Shown here one piece after another: positions 24,298 to 37,500 of a DNA stretch of 64,000 nucleotides. The notes under the pieces were generated by a model. It ran no database searches. It worked only from the letters and a program-made list of their open reading frames with translations, and was not told the origin of the DNA. Origin of the DNA: Mytilisepta virgata (Eukaryota; Mollusca; Bivalvia; Mytilida; Mytilidae); the NCBI GenBank assembly GCA_028015205.1, contig CM051518.1, forward strand, positions 28,710,501 to 28,774,500, written 5' to 3'. How positions within the stretch are numbered: the stretch's first letter is position 1; the number at the start of each line of letters is the position of its first letter. Both the position numbers and the translations under genes were made by a program.

Positions 24298-24407
24298 AAG
24301 GTCTTTCCCACTACAGTGGAAAGACCTTATTGTATTTCTTCTGATTATTATTATTAAGGTCTTTCCCACTACAGTGGAAAGACCTTATTGTATTTCTTCT
24401 GATTATT
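24298..24407 (+). repeat. Two orphan family A heads
   Basis: The hairpins at 24298-24328 and 24356-24386 both have the ATTG continuation. The second pairs with headless A11 (A10 would then be inserted in it). The first stays unpaired in the window. Confidence 0.73.
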
Positions 24408-26507
24408 AAGGTCTTTCCCACTACAGTGGAAAGACCTTATTGTATTTCTTCTGATTATTATTATTATTATTATTCTTCTTTTCCGCGGTCACTATAACAA
24501 AAGTGTCGCGACATATCTTTACGATACTTGGTACCATTATTCGGTCATACTCTGACTCGCTTTGACTGACCCTGCGAAACCGATCTATTTTTAGTAACGG
24601 AGTTATCTGCCCGACATTCAAAAACCTTGTTTGCAGATAAACTCAGAAACCGTAACCGTTATCAAAAATCTGAAGCAGGGGAAATGTTGCTAGCCTCCTG
24701 GACATGATTCGTCACGCAAAAAAAAAAATTTCGATCAACTTCCTGGTTACGCGTTTTTGACTCGAAAAGTGTCGCGACTCGTCAAAATTTTTTTCTTCAA
24801 AACGGTTAGTCCTAGAGACTTGGGACCTTCATCAATCATCCTGGATGACATATGTTGCATTGAAAAATGTCAAGGTCAAAGGTCAAATCTCAAGGTCAGA
24901 GGTCATGGTACACCTTGTTATCAGGTTAACTCAAAAACCATACAAAATTTAAGCAGACATGTAATGGGGAAAATACTTGTCTCATTTAGACCTTTATTTG
25001 ATGTAAGGGTCGAACCCTGTACGACAAACGGTTTTCGAGTTATAGCCCTTAACGCGTTTCGGCTAAATGGTTTTTGGCCTATAACTTGAAAATGGTTCGA
25101 GATAACATAGTAAACATATGGGTTATTGGTGACCGTCAACTTATTCCCTTCAATTTAAAATCAAACTCGATTGGCTAATGGCGGCCATTTTCAAAATGGC
25201 CGACACTGTAAACAGTTTTTGTGGAAAAGCACGTAAACCGTACAAAATTGAAGCAGACAATACATGGGAAAATTGTTCGTCACGTCGAAATCTACAAAAA
25301 AGTCTTCAGGACCGAAACCGTAAGTTCTACGATGACTCCTTAAAGAGTTACTGCCCCTGACGTATGTTTGTTTTATACTATATCTCGAAAACCATTATAG
25401 ATATGAAGAAAATGTTAATACAAAAAAAGATCAGTTACAAAAGATCTACATTTTAGTACCAAGGTCAAAAGTCAGATATCAAGGTCATCCAAAAAGCCCT
25501 TAGCAACCGATGGAAAAGTACCTAGCAACCATATATATTTATGTTCAGGATCATATTATAGAGCCATAGAGGTCAAAATGGAAGGTCAAGGGTCAAGGTC
25601 ATCGAAAAAGTCCTTAGTAACCGACGGAAAAGTACCTAGCAACCATATATATTTATCCTGAGGATCATATTATAGAGCCATAGAGGTCAAAATTGAAGGT
25701 CAAGGATCAAGGTCATTGAAAAAGTCCTTAGCAACCGATGGAAAAGTACCTAGCAACCATATATATTTATGCTCAGGATCATATCATAGAGCCATAGAGG
25801 TCAAAATGGAAGGTCAAAATGAAGGTCATTGAAAAAGTCCTTAGCAACCGATGGAAAAGTACCTAGCAACCATATATATTTATGTTCAGAATCCTGATTT
25901 AGAGCTGTAGAGGTGAAAATGGAAGGTCAAGGGTCAAGGTCAATGAAAAAGTCCTTAGCAACCGATAGAAAAGTACCTAGCAACCATATATATTTATGCT
26001 CAGGATCATATTATAGAGCCATAGAGGTCAAAATGGAAGGTCAAAATCAAGGTCATTGAAAAAGTCCTTAGCAACCGATGGAAAAGTACCTAGCAACCAT
26101 ATATATTTCTGTTCAGAATCCTGTTTTAGAGCTGTAGAGGTGAAAATGGAAGGTCAAGGGTCAAGGTCAATGAAAAAGTCCTTAGCAACCGATAGAAAAG
26201 TACCTAGCAACCATATATATTTATGTTCAGGACCCTATTTTAGAGCTGTAGAGATCAAAATGGAAGGTCATGGTCAAGGTCATAGAAAAAGTCATTAGCA
26301 ACCGATGTAAAAGTACCTAGCAACCATATATATCTATGTTCAGGAACCTCTTTCAGAGCTGTAGAGGTCAAATCAAAGGTCAATGGTCAAGGTCATGGTG
26401 ACAGAGTCCTATATTTTGACTAATATCCTTAGCAACTGAGGATTAAAAGGTCAATTTGACACGGGAAAGACCTTGCAATTGTTCTCTGAACAATTGTCTT
26501 TTTAATT
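24408..26507 (+). mobile_element. Non-autonomous Helentron, family A, copy A10 (with head)
   Basis: At about 2.1 kb this is one of the two longest A units, with eight minisatellite copies. It carries a B-like patch (GATGTAAGGGTCG near 25000, where other A units have GATATAAAGGGTCG), suggesting exchange with a B copy. Confidence 0.78.
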
Positions 26508-28098
26508 ATTATTATTCTTCTTCTTTTCCGCGGTCACTATAACAAAAGTGTCGCGACATATCTTTACGATACTTGGTACCATTATTCGGTCATACTCTGA
26601 CTCGCTTTGACTGACCCTGCGAAACCGATCTATTTTTAGTAACGGAGTTATCTGCCCGACATTCAAAAACCTTGTTTGCAGATAAACTCAGAAACCGTAA
26701 CCGTTATCAAAAATCTGAAGCGGGGTAAATGTTGCTAGACTCCTGGTCATGATTCGTCACGCAAAAAAAAACATTTCGATCAACTTCCTAGTCACGCGTT
26801 TTTGACTCGAAAAGTGTCGCGACTCGTCAAATTTTTTTTCTTCAAAACGGTTAGTCCTAGAGACTTGGGACCTTCACCAATCATCCTGGATGACATATGT
26901 TGCATTCAAAAATGTCAAGGTCAAAGGTCAAATCTCAAGGTCAGAGGTCATGGTACACCTTGTTATCAGGTTAACTCAAAAACCATACAAAATTTAAGCA
27001 GACATGTAATGGGGAAAATACTTGTCTCATTTAGACCTTTATTTGATATAAAGGGTCAAACCCTGTACGACAAACGGTTTTCGAGTTATAGCCCTTAACG
27101 CGTTTCGGCTAAATGGTTTTTGGCCTATAACTTGAAAATGGTTCGAGATAACATAGTAAACATATGGGTTATTGGTGACCGTCAACTTATTCCCTTCAAT
27201 TTAAAATCAAACTCGATTGGCTAATGGCGGCCATTTTCAAAATGGCCGACACTGTAAACAGTTTTTGTGGAAAAGCACGTAAACCGTACAAAATTGAAGC
27301 AGACAATACATGGGAAAATTGTTCGTCACGTCGAAATCTACAGAAAAGTCTTCAGGGCCGAAACCATAAGTTCTACGATGACTCCTTAAAGAGTTACTGC
27401 CCCTGACGTATGTTTGTTTTATACTATATCTCGAAAACCATTATAGATATGAAGAAAATGTTAATACAAAAAAGATCAGTTACAAAAGATCTACATTTTA
27501 GTACCAAGGTCAAAAGTCAGATATCAAGGTCATCCAAAAAGCCCTTAGCAACCGATGGAAAAGTACCTAGCAACCATATATATTTATGTTCAGGATCATA
27601 TTATAGAGCCATAGAGGTCAAAATGGAAGGTCAAGGGTCAAGGTCATCGAAAAAGTCCTTAGTAACCGACGGAAAAGTACCTAGCAACCATATATATTTA
27701 TGCTGAGGATCATATTATAGAGCCATAGAGGTCAAAATGGAAGGTCAAAATCAAGGTCATTGAAAAAGTCCTTAGCAACCGATGGAAAAGTACCTAGCAA
27801 CCATATATATTTCTGTTCAGAATCCTGTTTTAGAGCTGTAGAGGTGAAAATGGAAGGTCAAGGGTCAAGGTCAATGAAAAAGTCCTTAGCAACCGATAGA
27901 AAAGTACCTAGCAACCATATATATTTATGTTCAGGAACCTCTTTCAGAGCTGTAGAGGTCAAATCAAAGGTCAATGGTCAAGGTCATGGTGACAGAGTCC
28001 TATATTTTGACTAATATCCTTAGCAACTGAGGATTAAAAGGTCAATTTGACACGGGAAAGACCTTGCAATTGTTCTCTGAACAATTGTCTTTTTAATT
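26508..28098 (+). mobile_element. Non-autonomous Helentron, family A, copy A11 (headless)
   Basis: This is the shortest complete A body, with only four minisatellite copies; the TTCAGGACCC unit and one of the early units are missing. The 60-codon frame seen in other copies has two changes here (CAGGGCCG, ACCATAAG). The proposed head is the orphan at 24356. Confidence 0.78.
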
Positions 28099-28151
28099 AA
28101 GGTCTTTCCCTTTGCAGAAGGAAAGACCTTACTGTATTTCTTATGATTATT
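28099..28151 (+). repeat. Orphan family B head
   Basis: A complete B-type head (28099-28130, apex CTTTGCAGAA, spacer TTATGATTATT) is followed at once by a second identical B head that belongs to the autonomous element. The nearest headless B body in nesting order is B3 at 43213, 15 kb away, so B3 would enclose the whole autonomous element and A12. Confidence 0.75.
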
Positions 28152-29570
28152 AAGGTCTTTCCCTTTGCAGAAGGAAAGACCTTACTGTATTTCTTATGAT
28201 TATTATTATTATTATTATTTTTTTTTTTCTGCCGCAGATGTCAAAAAAGTGTCGCGACTTATCATTACGAAACTTAGTACTATTAAACGACACTACTTGG
28301 GCTCGACTTGAGTCGGCCTGCGAAACCGATCTATTTTTAGTAACAGAGTTATCTGCCCCAGACCGTAAAACCTTGTGTGCAGATTAACTCAAAAACCGTA
28401 ACCGTTATCAAAAATCTGAAGTGGGGAAAATGTTGCTCAACTCCTGGACATGATTCGTCATGCAAAAAAAAATGTTCTGATCGACTTCCTGGTTACGTGT
28501 TTTTGACCCGAAAAGTGTCGCGACACGTTAAATTTTTTTTCTTCAAAACGGTAAGTCCTAGAGACTTGGGACCTTCACCAATCATCCTGGATGACATATG
28601 TTGCATTCAAAAATGTCAAGGTCAAAGGTCAAATCTCAAGGTCAGAGGTCATGGTACACCTTGTTATCAGGTTAACTCAAAAACCATACAAAATTTAAGC
28701 AGACATGTAATGGGGAAAATACTTGTCTCATTTAGACCTTTATTTGATATAAGGGTCGAACCCTGTACGACAAACGGTTTTCGAGTTATAGCCCTTAACG
28801 CGTTTCGGCTAAATGGTTTTTGGCCTATAACTTGAAAATGGTTCGAGATAACATAGTAAACATATGGGTTATTGGTGACCGTCAACTTATTCCCTTCAAT
28901 TTAAAATCAAACTGGATTGGCTAATGGCGGCCATTTTCAAAATGGCCGACACTGTAAACAGTTTTTGTGGAAAAGCACGTAAACCGTACAAAATTGAAGC
29001 AGACAATACATGGGAAAATTGTTCGTCACGTCGAAATCTACAAAAAAGTCTTCAGGACCGAAACCGTAAAACTTGTCGTTTTTGAGTTATTGCACTTGAT
29101 TTGTATGTTAAAACTGGTTTTTTGCTTATAACTTTTAAACCTTAAGAGATAGTATAAACAATACGAACGAAAAATGACCCCAGGGACAAAATCTACAAAA
29201 TGAGCCCAAGAAGTGTATGATTCGGTTGAGCGGTTTCAAAATGGCGGCCAAATGAAGTTTCGCGAAACAGGTTTTTGGACAATAACTTTAAAACCGTAAA
29301 AGATAGTATAACAAATATGTGTATGAAAAATGACTGTCTTGAAAAGACCTACAATTTGAGTCCAAGAAGTGGTTGATTCGGTTGACTGGTTTCAAAATGG
29401 CAACCGAAACATGGTTTCGCGAAATGCATTTTTTGCCAATAATTTGAAAACTGTAACAGATAGTATAGTAAACATATATACTTATATGAATCAGTATCCA
29501 AAGAGCTACAATTTGAGTCCCAGGTCAAAGGTCAAGAGCATTCCCTAGCAACAAGGTAATGTTAAAGAAA

Positions 29571-30090
29571 AGTCCATAGCAACCATATATATTCTTAACC
29601 AAGACTACCTTCTGAGTTTACAGGTAAGTTTTCTTAACCGGAAGTGACCTTTTGTTCATAGCAACCGACATGAAAGTCCTTAGCAACCATATATATTCTT
29701 AACCAAGACTACCTTGTGAGTTTACAGGTTAATTTTCTTAACCGGAAGTGACCTTATGTCCATAGCAACTGACATGAAAGTCCTTAGCAACCATATATAT
29801 TCTCAACCAAGACTACCTTCTGAGTTTACAGGTAAGTTTTCTTAACCGGTAGTGACCTTTTGCCTATAGCAACCGACATGAAAGTCCTTAGCAACCATGT
29901 ATATTTTCAACAAAGACTACTTACTGAGTTTACAGGTAAGTTTTCTTAACCGGAAGTGACCTTTTGTCCATAGCAACCGACATGAAAGTGCATAGCAACC
30001 ATATATATTCTTAACCAAGACTACCTTCTGAGTTTACAGGTAAGTTTTCTTACCCGGAAGTGACCTTTTGTCCATAGCAACTCAACCATG
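29571..30090 (+). repeat. 104-bp minisatellite, five copies, in the autonomous element
   Basis: Units start at about 29571, 29675, 29779, 29883 and 29987, an exact 104-bp period. Each holds AGTCC(A/T)TAGCAACCATATATATTC, ACTACCTTCTGAGTTTACAG and CCGGAAGTGACCTTTTG. A degenerate sixth copy starts near 30179. Family B and C elements have a single copy of the same motif, so the array expanded in the autonomous lineage. Confidence 0.85.
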
Positions 30091-30531
30091 TTTTCTGATT
30101 CTAGGCAGGTCACTCTTTATGGTGAACTTTTGTCCATAGCAACTGACATGACCTTTTGGCCATAGCAACTGACATGAAAGTCCATAGCAACCATCTATAT
30201 TCTTAACCAAGACTACCTTCACAGTTTATAGGTATGTTTTTCTAACCAGAATCCATAGCAACTGACATAAAAGTCATTAGCAACCATACATTTTCTGACT
30301 CTTGGTCCCTTGCTCTTTATTCTTGTATCTATTTTGTGACTGGCAGTATCATTACTGTCCATTAACCATGACCTAATTTGTCCATCAATTACAACTGTTC
30401 AACTTTTCAAAGTAACTGGCTTGGCAATTTTAGAAATTGCTCAGCCAATTGGTTGAACAGATGAAAGCAGTAGAGAAGGTAGAAGCAGTGCAGTGCAATA
30501 AATTAAATATCTTACCAACTGGATTTTTCTT

Positions 30532-30590
30532 GTCTTAACACTAACTATAGGTAGGGAAATCCCTCACATTTGTTCTCATAACAAGCAAGC
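30532..30590 (+). other. Decayed internal tail terminus
   Basis: TAACACTAACTA, then GTAGGGAAATCCCTCACATTTGTTCTCATAACAAG (described from 30551 to 30585), follows the order of a family B/C tail: TAACACTAACTAGAGACGGGGAAAGACCTCACATTTG and so on. The hairpin is broken: GTTCTCTGAAC has become GTTCTCATAAC and the right arm no longer pairs. It looks like a former tail that no longer works as an end. Confidence 0.6.
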
Positions 30591-30597
30591 ATGTACA

Positions 30598-31590
30598 TCA
30601 CGTACAAAAAAATAAGATGTATCTTAAGCTACTTATGGGAAAATCTACTCATTATCCTATTTTAACCTTTATAACAAGCTTTTAATTGAACAGCTCATTA
30701 AATATCGGTAAAGAAACAAAAGGATACCATAGCCCTCTTAGGTGTTTCTGCAAAGTCTAGAAAATGACAGCTGTTGAGGTTATTTCTTCAAAAGATTTTA
30801 CCTACTGACGCGGGGCCACCAGGCAATCTGCCCACTTTTGCACCAGCATAGAAATATAATGCCTGGAGAGGGAATCGAACCCTCTTACGTCAAGTGTTAA
30901 AGTGTGTATCAGAGTCATATCAACATTTTGTACTATATAAGACCATAAAATTCAGCGTTAGAAATACATGTAAGTGCTTGCCCCCATAAGTAAAAGTCTA
31001 TAACCACTTGCCCGTTTAATGATTTTCTGCTAAGAAATAGTTGCAATGACATGTTTTCTTTATTGTGAAGTGCAAGTTCAATATGCATTAATGCTTGTCC
31101 GCTGGGCAATTTTTTACAATAATTTATTTCTAACATAATATTAAATTTTTATTGGCAGGTTTTTTCCAGCAAGTGTTCTTCTCTACCTTACGTCTCCAAA
31201 AATTATGGGTCTTTCTGTACTTGGTAGTGTGTGCGTGTTTTGATGTTTTAACACCCTTTATCGACTGTCCTTGCCGATGTACTTGATAGTAACCTTGCAA
31301 CAAAATGTCTAAAAATTGTCCAATAAACCATGAAGAGAGTACTTCTGTGTTTTGTAAACTGAAATACATGATTAACCTGAAAAAAACATATATGCACCAG
31401 AGCCCTGTTAGCTACTTGTGCAAAGTATAATCTATTTATACTTTCCACAAGTACCCACCTCCCACGACGAGGACGTAGGGTTGGATTTTTGGGAGGCAAA
31501 TATTTTTATAATTTTTTTGTAAAATATAAATGTATTGTGTATAGTCAAAATCATGCTATACCTTAAAAAAACGGCTGAAACATTGCATAC
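30598..31590 (-). other. 3' flank of the polyprotein gene
   Basis: About 1 kb lies between the decayed tail and the stop codon. On the minus strand an AATAAA occurs at 31128-31123, about 460 nt past the stop, and is a candidate polyadenylation signal. Three short minus-strand frames (30933-31499) show no recognisable domain and overlap one another, so I do not call them genes. Apart from the tRNA-like fragment nothing else is recognised. Confidence 0.4.
30861..30945 (-). other. tRNA-like / SINE-like fragment (partial)
   Basis: On the minus strand, 30884-30868 forms a perfect T-arm: GAGGG stem, loop TTCGATT, CCCTC stem. It contains GGTTCGATTCC, which matches the pol III B-box consensus exactly. 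It is followed by TCCAGGC, as an acceptor 3' strand would be. The matching 5' acceptor strand and a good A-box are not found upstream, so this is not a complete tRNA. A tRNA-derived SINE remnant or chance are both possible. Confidence 0.35.
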
Positions 31591-34500
31591 TTAAGTTTTT
31601 ATCTTGACAAGAATTGCCTCATGGTAACTATAGTACATTGGCAACACTTTAACTACTATTGGACATATTCCTTTACAGTAAACATGGTCAATCAGTGTTC
31701 CACCTTCTGTTGTTGGTTTAGTCACACATTGCCTAAATCCAACTGATTCCATGTAGTCAAAGACAGTTGTATCACCTCTCAAAATGTTTTGATTAAAATC
31801 ACCTAATACAATTACTTTTTCCGATTCAAGCATTAACCATTGAACAAGAAGTCGAAAATTGACCATGAAATCAGTAATAGGGTACTTTTGAGTCCTGTAA
31901 ACAGTTGCAATGATAACATCCAAACTAATAACTTTGAACACGAAGCATTCTAGATTTTCAAATGGCAGTTTAACATTTTCAAACAAAATTCCTTCTTTTA
32001 AGAACACACCAACGCCTCCATGATGCATTTTCTTTAACGATGCATATAACATAGTGTTTGCATTGAATGCATCAGATCTTGAAATATGCTCAAATGTATG
32101 TTCATTAAGATCACAATTCATTTCCTTTTGTAACCAGATTTCTGTCAGGCAAATGAAGTCCACATTCCCAACAACAGGGTTTCTTTTCAAGTCTTCTATA
32201 TGATTTAACAACCCTTCGATGTTGTGATACAAAATTGACATGGTATTACTTTCTGGTGTTTCTTCAACCTCATCTATAAACTTTTTCATTTTCACGACAC
32301 CACTTGCAATGTCAGGATCACAAAAGATCTTTTTTTTTAGTACCTTCTCTTCTATGTCATTAATGAACAAACCATCAAGAGAAGTCACTCGGCTAAGTGC
32401 AACATATGCCTGACCACATGCAAAGCATTTGTTCAAGTCAATAACACATTTCTCTACAGTTAAACCTTGAACTTTGTGAATAGTACAACCCCAAGCAAGC
32501 TGTAAAGGATATTGTTTTCTACTCCCATTTCTTTTAGGAATATCTTCTGTAGACGGTTCAATGCCAATACATCTTTTCCCACTAATAGTTTTTTGAACAG
32601 CTGCATTTTTTCCAACATTATCATTATCAAAGTTAACAAATATAATTTGCGGCAAAGTGTTTTGTGTATTTTGTACAATTTCCATTATTGTTCCTATTAC
32701 ACCATTAACTAGACCATCCTTAGTATCAATGTTTTTGATCAACATAACTCTGGCCCCTACTCCTAGAAGCAGTGAAGATTGTAGTTGAAGGTCTTTTTCT
32801 GGGAAATGTGAAGCTTTTCTAATAAGTTGACCACTGGCTTTCACCTTCTGATAGTCTTCAGATTCCAGGAGTTTAACTTCTGTTCCAAGTTTCATAACCA
32901 TATCATTATTGTGAGATCTAATTTCATCATTTGTTGCAAAGATATGCAAAGCATCTTCTGGTCCCTGTTTAATTCTACTTTTCAATACTTCTATGTCATT
33001 CTGGCCAAGTTCATTGTCCTTTGTCCTAATTCTTAACCTGTTAAGAACTTCTGCAAATTGACTATTGTTTTTTTGTCGCATGACCTCATCTAATTCCACA
33101 ACTTCAAATAACTCATTCCATAATTGATTCATGGGGTTGGATGGATCGTCTACATACAATTTGTCAGATTTCTTTGTTTTAACTGGTGGTAACTGATAGA
33201 AATCACCAACTGCAATAACTGACACACCTCCAAACAAACTGTCTTCAGGCATTTTCTTTATTTGTCTCAAACGTTGATGGATGAAAAATAGTAGTCTTTT
33301 ATTGACCATTGAGATTTCATCAATAATGATGACTTTCAGAGACTCCAGTTTTGATCTCAATGTATTGATCTTGTCTTCACTTAAAAGGGCATGGTCCATT
33401 GTAAGATGTTTATATATACCTAATGCACTGTGGATTGTTGTTCCCGAGATATTGAAAGCTGCAGTACCTGTAGGAGCTGTTAACAAAACAGAAATGTCTT
33501 CTGGGTTTTCTTGTATTCTAGAAAGTATCCTAGACATTTCATAATACAGACATTTTATCAAATGGCTTTTTCCAGTTCCACCTCCACCAGTTACAAAAAC
33601 ATGAAAAGGTTCTACATTTTCTCCATTTGCTTTCTGTAAGCACCAGTGCCTTATCTTGTAAAAAACTTCTCTTTGCTTATGATTCATATTCTGCAGTAAA
33701 GGAATAACTTCATTCTTAGGCAACAAAGTGGTTGTTAGAAGATTTGTTCCAATGGGTGCATCATGCTGATTAAGATCAGGTATTGTTTCCTCCGACATAT
33801 CTTCATCAGCTGTAGATGTTGTACCTTCCAAGTTACATTCAATTCTTTCTGATTCAGCCTCAGGACAAAGTTGAGCCCATGCATCTTCTTGATATCCTCT
33901 CTGTTCTAGATCTCTTTCAGCATTTTCCAAAGCTTTACCAACTTTCACATATCTAGCTTTGTTGCTTTCAACAATACTTAGTACATCAACAATTTGTTCA
34001 TTGCTGCCCAATTTAACAGACCCATTATAGTAGAACTGTTCATAACTCTCAAACTGTGCAGGTTTCAAGTGCTGATCTACTCTGTATGGTAAAAACAATT
34101 GAAGCATACTTTGATAGTATTTCTCTGGTGCTGTTTCTGAGGAAAATCTAGGGTATCTAATTATAGCAGGATCAGTTCGAGTTCTCTTTCTGATGTATCC
34201 AAGGTTTTTGCCAAGCTTGAAAGTGGTTTCCTGATTTATTTTTTTAGGAACTTGTGATCTGGCAAGGACACTGAAGTCAGAACAAAACTCAGCTAAACAC
34301 ATATTTTCAAATTTTTCATTTGCAGGTCTTGCTTTGTATCGATCTACAATGTTTGTCATCCACATGGATTCATCATCTGTTTCATCTTCAGTATCATTGT
34401 TACTTTGAACTTTACTACATATTTTCTGTGCATGCTGTGCTCTTTTAATGTCTTTTAACGGAATACTCATTCTACTTGGATTTAAACCTATTGGTATAAA

Positions 34501-37500
34501 CTCCACTTTTCTAGAACATCCCTTTAAACTTAGTCCAGTAACTCTATAAACTGCTTCTTGTGCACTAATTTCTCTATGATGCAGGTAGGCTGTGCCAACT
34601 TTCTTCATAGTCTGTTGAGCATTTAAATTTCCTTCCATGGCTTCATTTTTAGTTTGTTGTAACAACAGTCCTAACTCTCTTTCAGCTTTGCTAATGTAGC
34701 TTATGATATATACAACACAGGAATATTCATCTAAGACATATTGAATGTCCATGTTGGCATTCCAAGCTCTAAGTAGATGTTCATTGTACTGATTTATGTA
34801 AATTTCATCAACATTCCTTTTAAGAATGACAGTATTTCTATTTGCTACAACAGAACAAATGTTTTCAAATTCTTCCTGTGTCATGCTTACTTTTTCTAGC
34901 ATTTCATCAGCTGACAATGTGTCATTTTCTTCATCAAGAATACAATCCCATAACTGCTTCAATCTCTTTTTAGCATCTTTAACTGTTTCTTCTGTTGTTT
35001 CTTCTACTTCAGCTATGAATGTTTCAGTAGATGGTGGCCTTGGAAAGTTAAATCTACAAGTAGTTCCTTTCTTTTTGCATGATGCTGAATGATTTTTGCT
35101 ATGCTGGTGCAGAGATGTAACCATTTCATTCAATTCAAAGTCTATTTCTTTATCTGGTATTTGACAAGTAATATATTTATTGATGAAATTCACAACATCA
35201 GTGTTACTGTCTAATCCAAATATTGGAGCACCTTCAACCCAGAACAAACAATGTGCATGTGGAGAACCTCTTTGCTGAAATTCAATTCTATAAAAATAAT
35301 CAATAACTTTCCCAATAGGATTTGCATCAGACAAAATTACTTCTTTCAGGAAAGTTTGAAATCTATGATCGAACATCCTTGCTAATGTTACTGGATTACT
35401 GTACAAGATTTTGCATTTCTCATTCCAGTCTAAATCATCTATCTTTCTAATGTCACCCTGCTGTTTCATTACAGTATCGAGCATTTCTGACCATCTAAAA
35501 TCGGCAGAAGAGAATGAACAAAAGAAGGTTGGCTTCCCCACTTGTCGTAGCATTGCAAACATATCTTTCTGTGTTGCCTGCCAATAAGGTGGTGTTCCAC
35601 GTATGGGTTTCAGATATTTAATGGCTTCATCCTTTTTCATTAGATCCTTGAGACATTCTTTGTTTAGAAGCATATCACTTGTCACTTTTTTGCCACCAGG
35701 TGCAATAGGTGATTGTTTTCTTAATGAAATTTGTACATTAGACATAACTTGATCAAGCTCTGATAAGTATTGGGCAAAAAATATGTATGAGGTGTCTTTG
35801 GCAAATCTGTTGTCCACTCCCATTAATCTCATATTAAAATATCTTAAAAGAGATAATCTCTCTTCCCTTTCTTCTTTGAATGTGTTGATGCCAGTTGGAA
35901 AGTGTGTTGGAAACGACTTGGCTTCAATTCCTTCCTCTTGTAAAACACTAACTGGTTTGTTTCCCTCTACTGGAGAAATACTGAACACTTCATCAAAACA
36001 TTGATCTAATATTTCTTGTCCAATGTCAGCTGGCTGCAGACATGTATTAAGTTGTACACCTCTTAGTTTATCATCTAAGTAAGAACCTTCGTCACATGTT
36101 AAGTCCTCATCTACTAAGGAATCATGGTCAATTGACTTGTGTTCATCATCATTTCCTTTTCCATTTATAAAACCTTTTGTGTTTTCATTTGACACTGGTT
36201 CCATGTTCTGGTTACAGCTTTCATGATTGTCACGAGATTCATCTTCTTCTGGAATAGGATTTAACCATCTTTCTGCTACTACAACATCTGCATACCAAAC
36301 ATTGTTTTCTTTAAGATAGTGGAGAGCCGTATCAACCTTTTTAGTGCTTATGTATTGATATTCCTGGTAGCCTTTATAATTTATTTTTCTCTTCAATTTC
36401 ACTGCTAGCATTCTATTTTCATCCTCAGCTCTAGGAAGAGTTGATGTTATTTTATGAATATTAGAAGGAACACAGACTACAGGACCATGAACTCCTTTTT
36501 GACCTCCCTTTGGCAATCCAAGTATTTTCATAAATGGAATATTCAAGGCTATGAGATGTTGTTCAAGAGTGTTAAGTGTGTTTAGCTCTACAGGAACATC
36601 TTCTAATTCTAGACTATTACAATGACTTTCAGCTGGTACAGTACCCATTAACAGTTTTCTATGGCAAGTAAAACAAATCCAAAGAAATTTTCTGCTAGAA
36701 TTTGCATTTTTACAAGCTTCTTTGCACTCATTATTGCATTCATGCACATATTTATTTGATATACATTTTCTTGCTATATTTGCTATTTCTGCTCCTTTAT
36801 TTTCATACAATTTGTAGTCACAATCAATCACTTGTTTTCTAAAAAACAATCTAAAGCAACATCCACAAACATATTCTGGTCCATTTTGTGATTCTAACTT
36901 AAATTTCTGAATTACGTTTTCAATTTTCTGTAGTTCTTCTTTTACAATTTCCCTTCGTTTTTTTGTTTGGCTCACAATTTTATTCCTGTGCATTTCATCA
37001 TTAATGTATCTTTTGGTACTTGAATGCTGAACTTTTTGACGATGAGTTTCATCATTAGCATATTTATTGATACTAGCATCTTTAACGTTTTGACGATGTG
37101 TTTCATCGGATGCGTATTTGTTGATACTAGCATCTTTAACGTTTTGACAATGGGTTTCATTGGATCCATATTTCTTGATGCTGGCATCTTTTAAAGTTTG
37201 ACAGTATGTTTCATCATTCTCATACATTTCTTTTGTCTTTCTTTTCACCTTTGTACTGTACTCTGTGTCATTCGCATACTTATCATTAAGTTTCCTTTTG
37301 ATTGTTTCTTTGTTTGACTGATACCTATTCATACTTGCATCATTCACATCTTGTCTAAATACAGAGTCTTTTGAATATCTTTCTTTAGCACGACTCAGCT
37401 TACGTTCTCTTATTTCTGGTGTGGTTTGATACTTTTCTTTTTGTTTTTCTTTCTTTGCCTTTTTAGAGGGTGTAAGGTAAATACTTTCAGAAGACTTATC

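Noticed and set aside
28152..30590. Treating the left 2.4 kb of the autonomous element as a separate family B copy
   Set aside because: Its tail is decayed, and splitting it off breaks the family match of B3 in the nesting order. Kept as one unit, with the uncertainty stated.
31130..31499. Minus-strand short frames downstream of the polyprotein as genes
   Set aside because: They overlap each other, show no recognisable domain and lie in the presumed 3' UTR.
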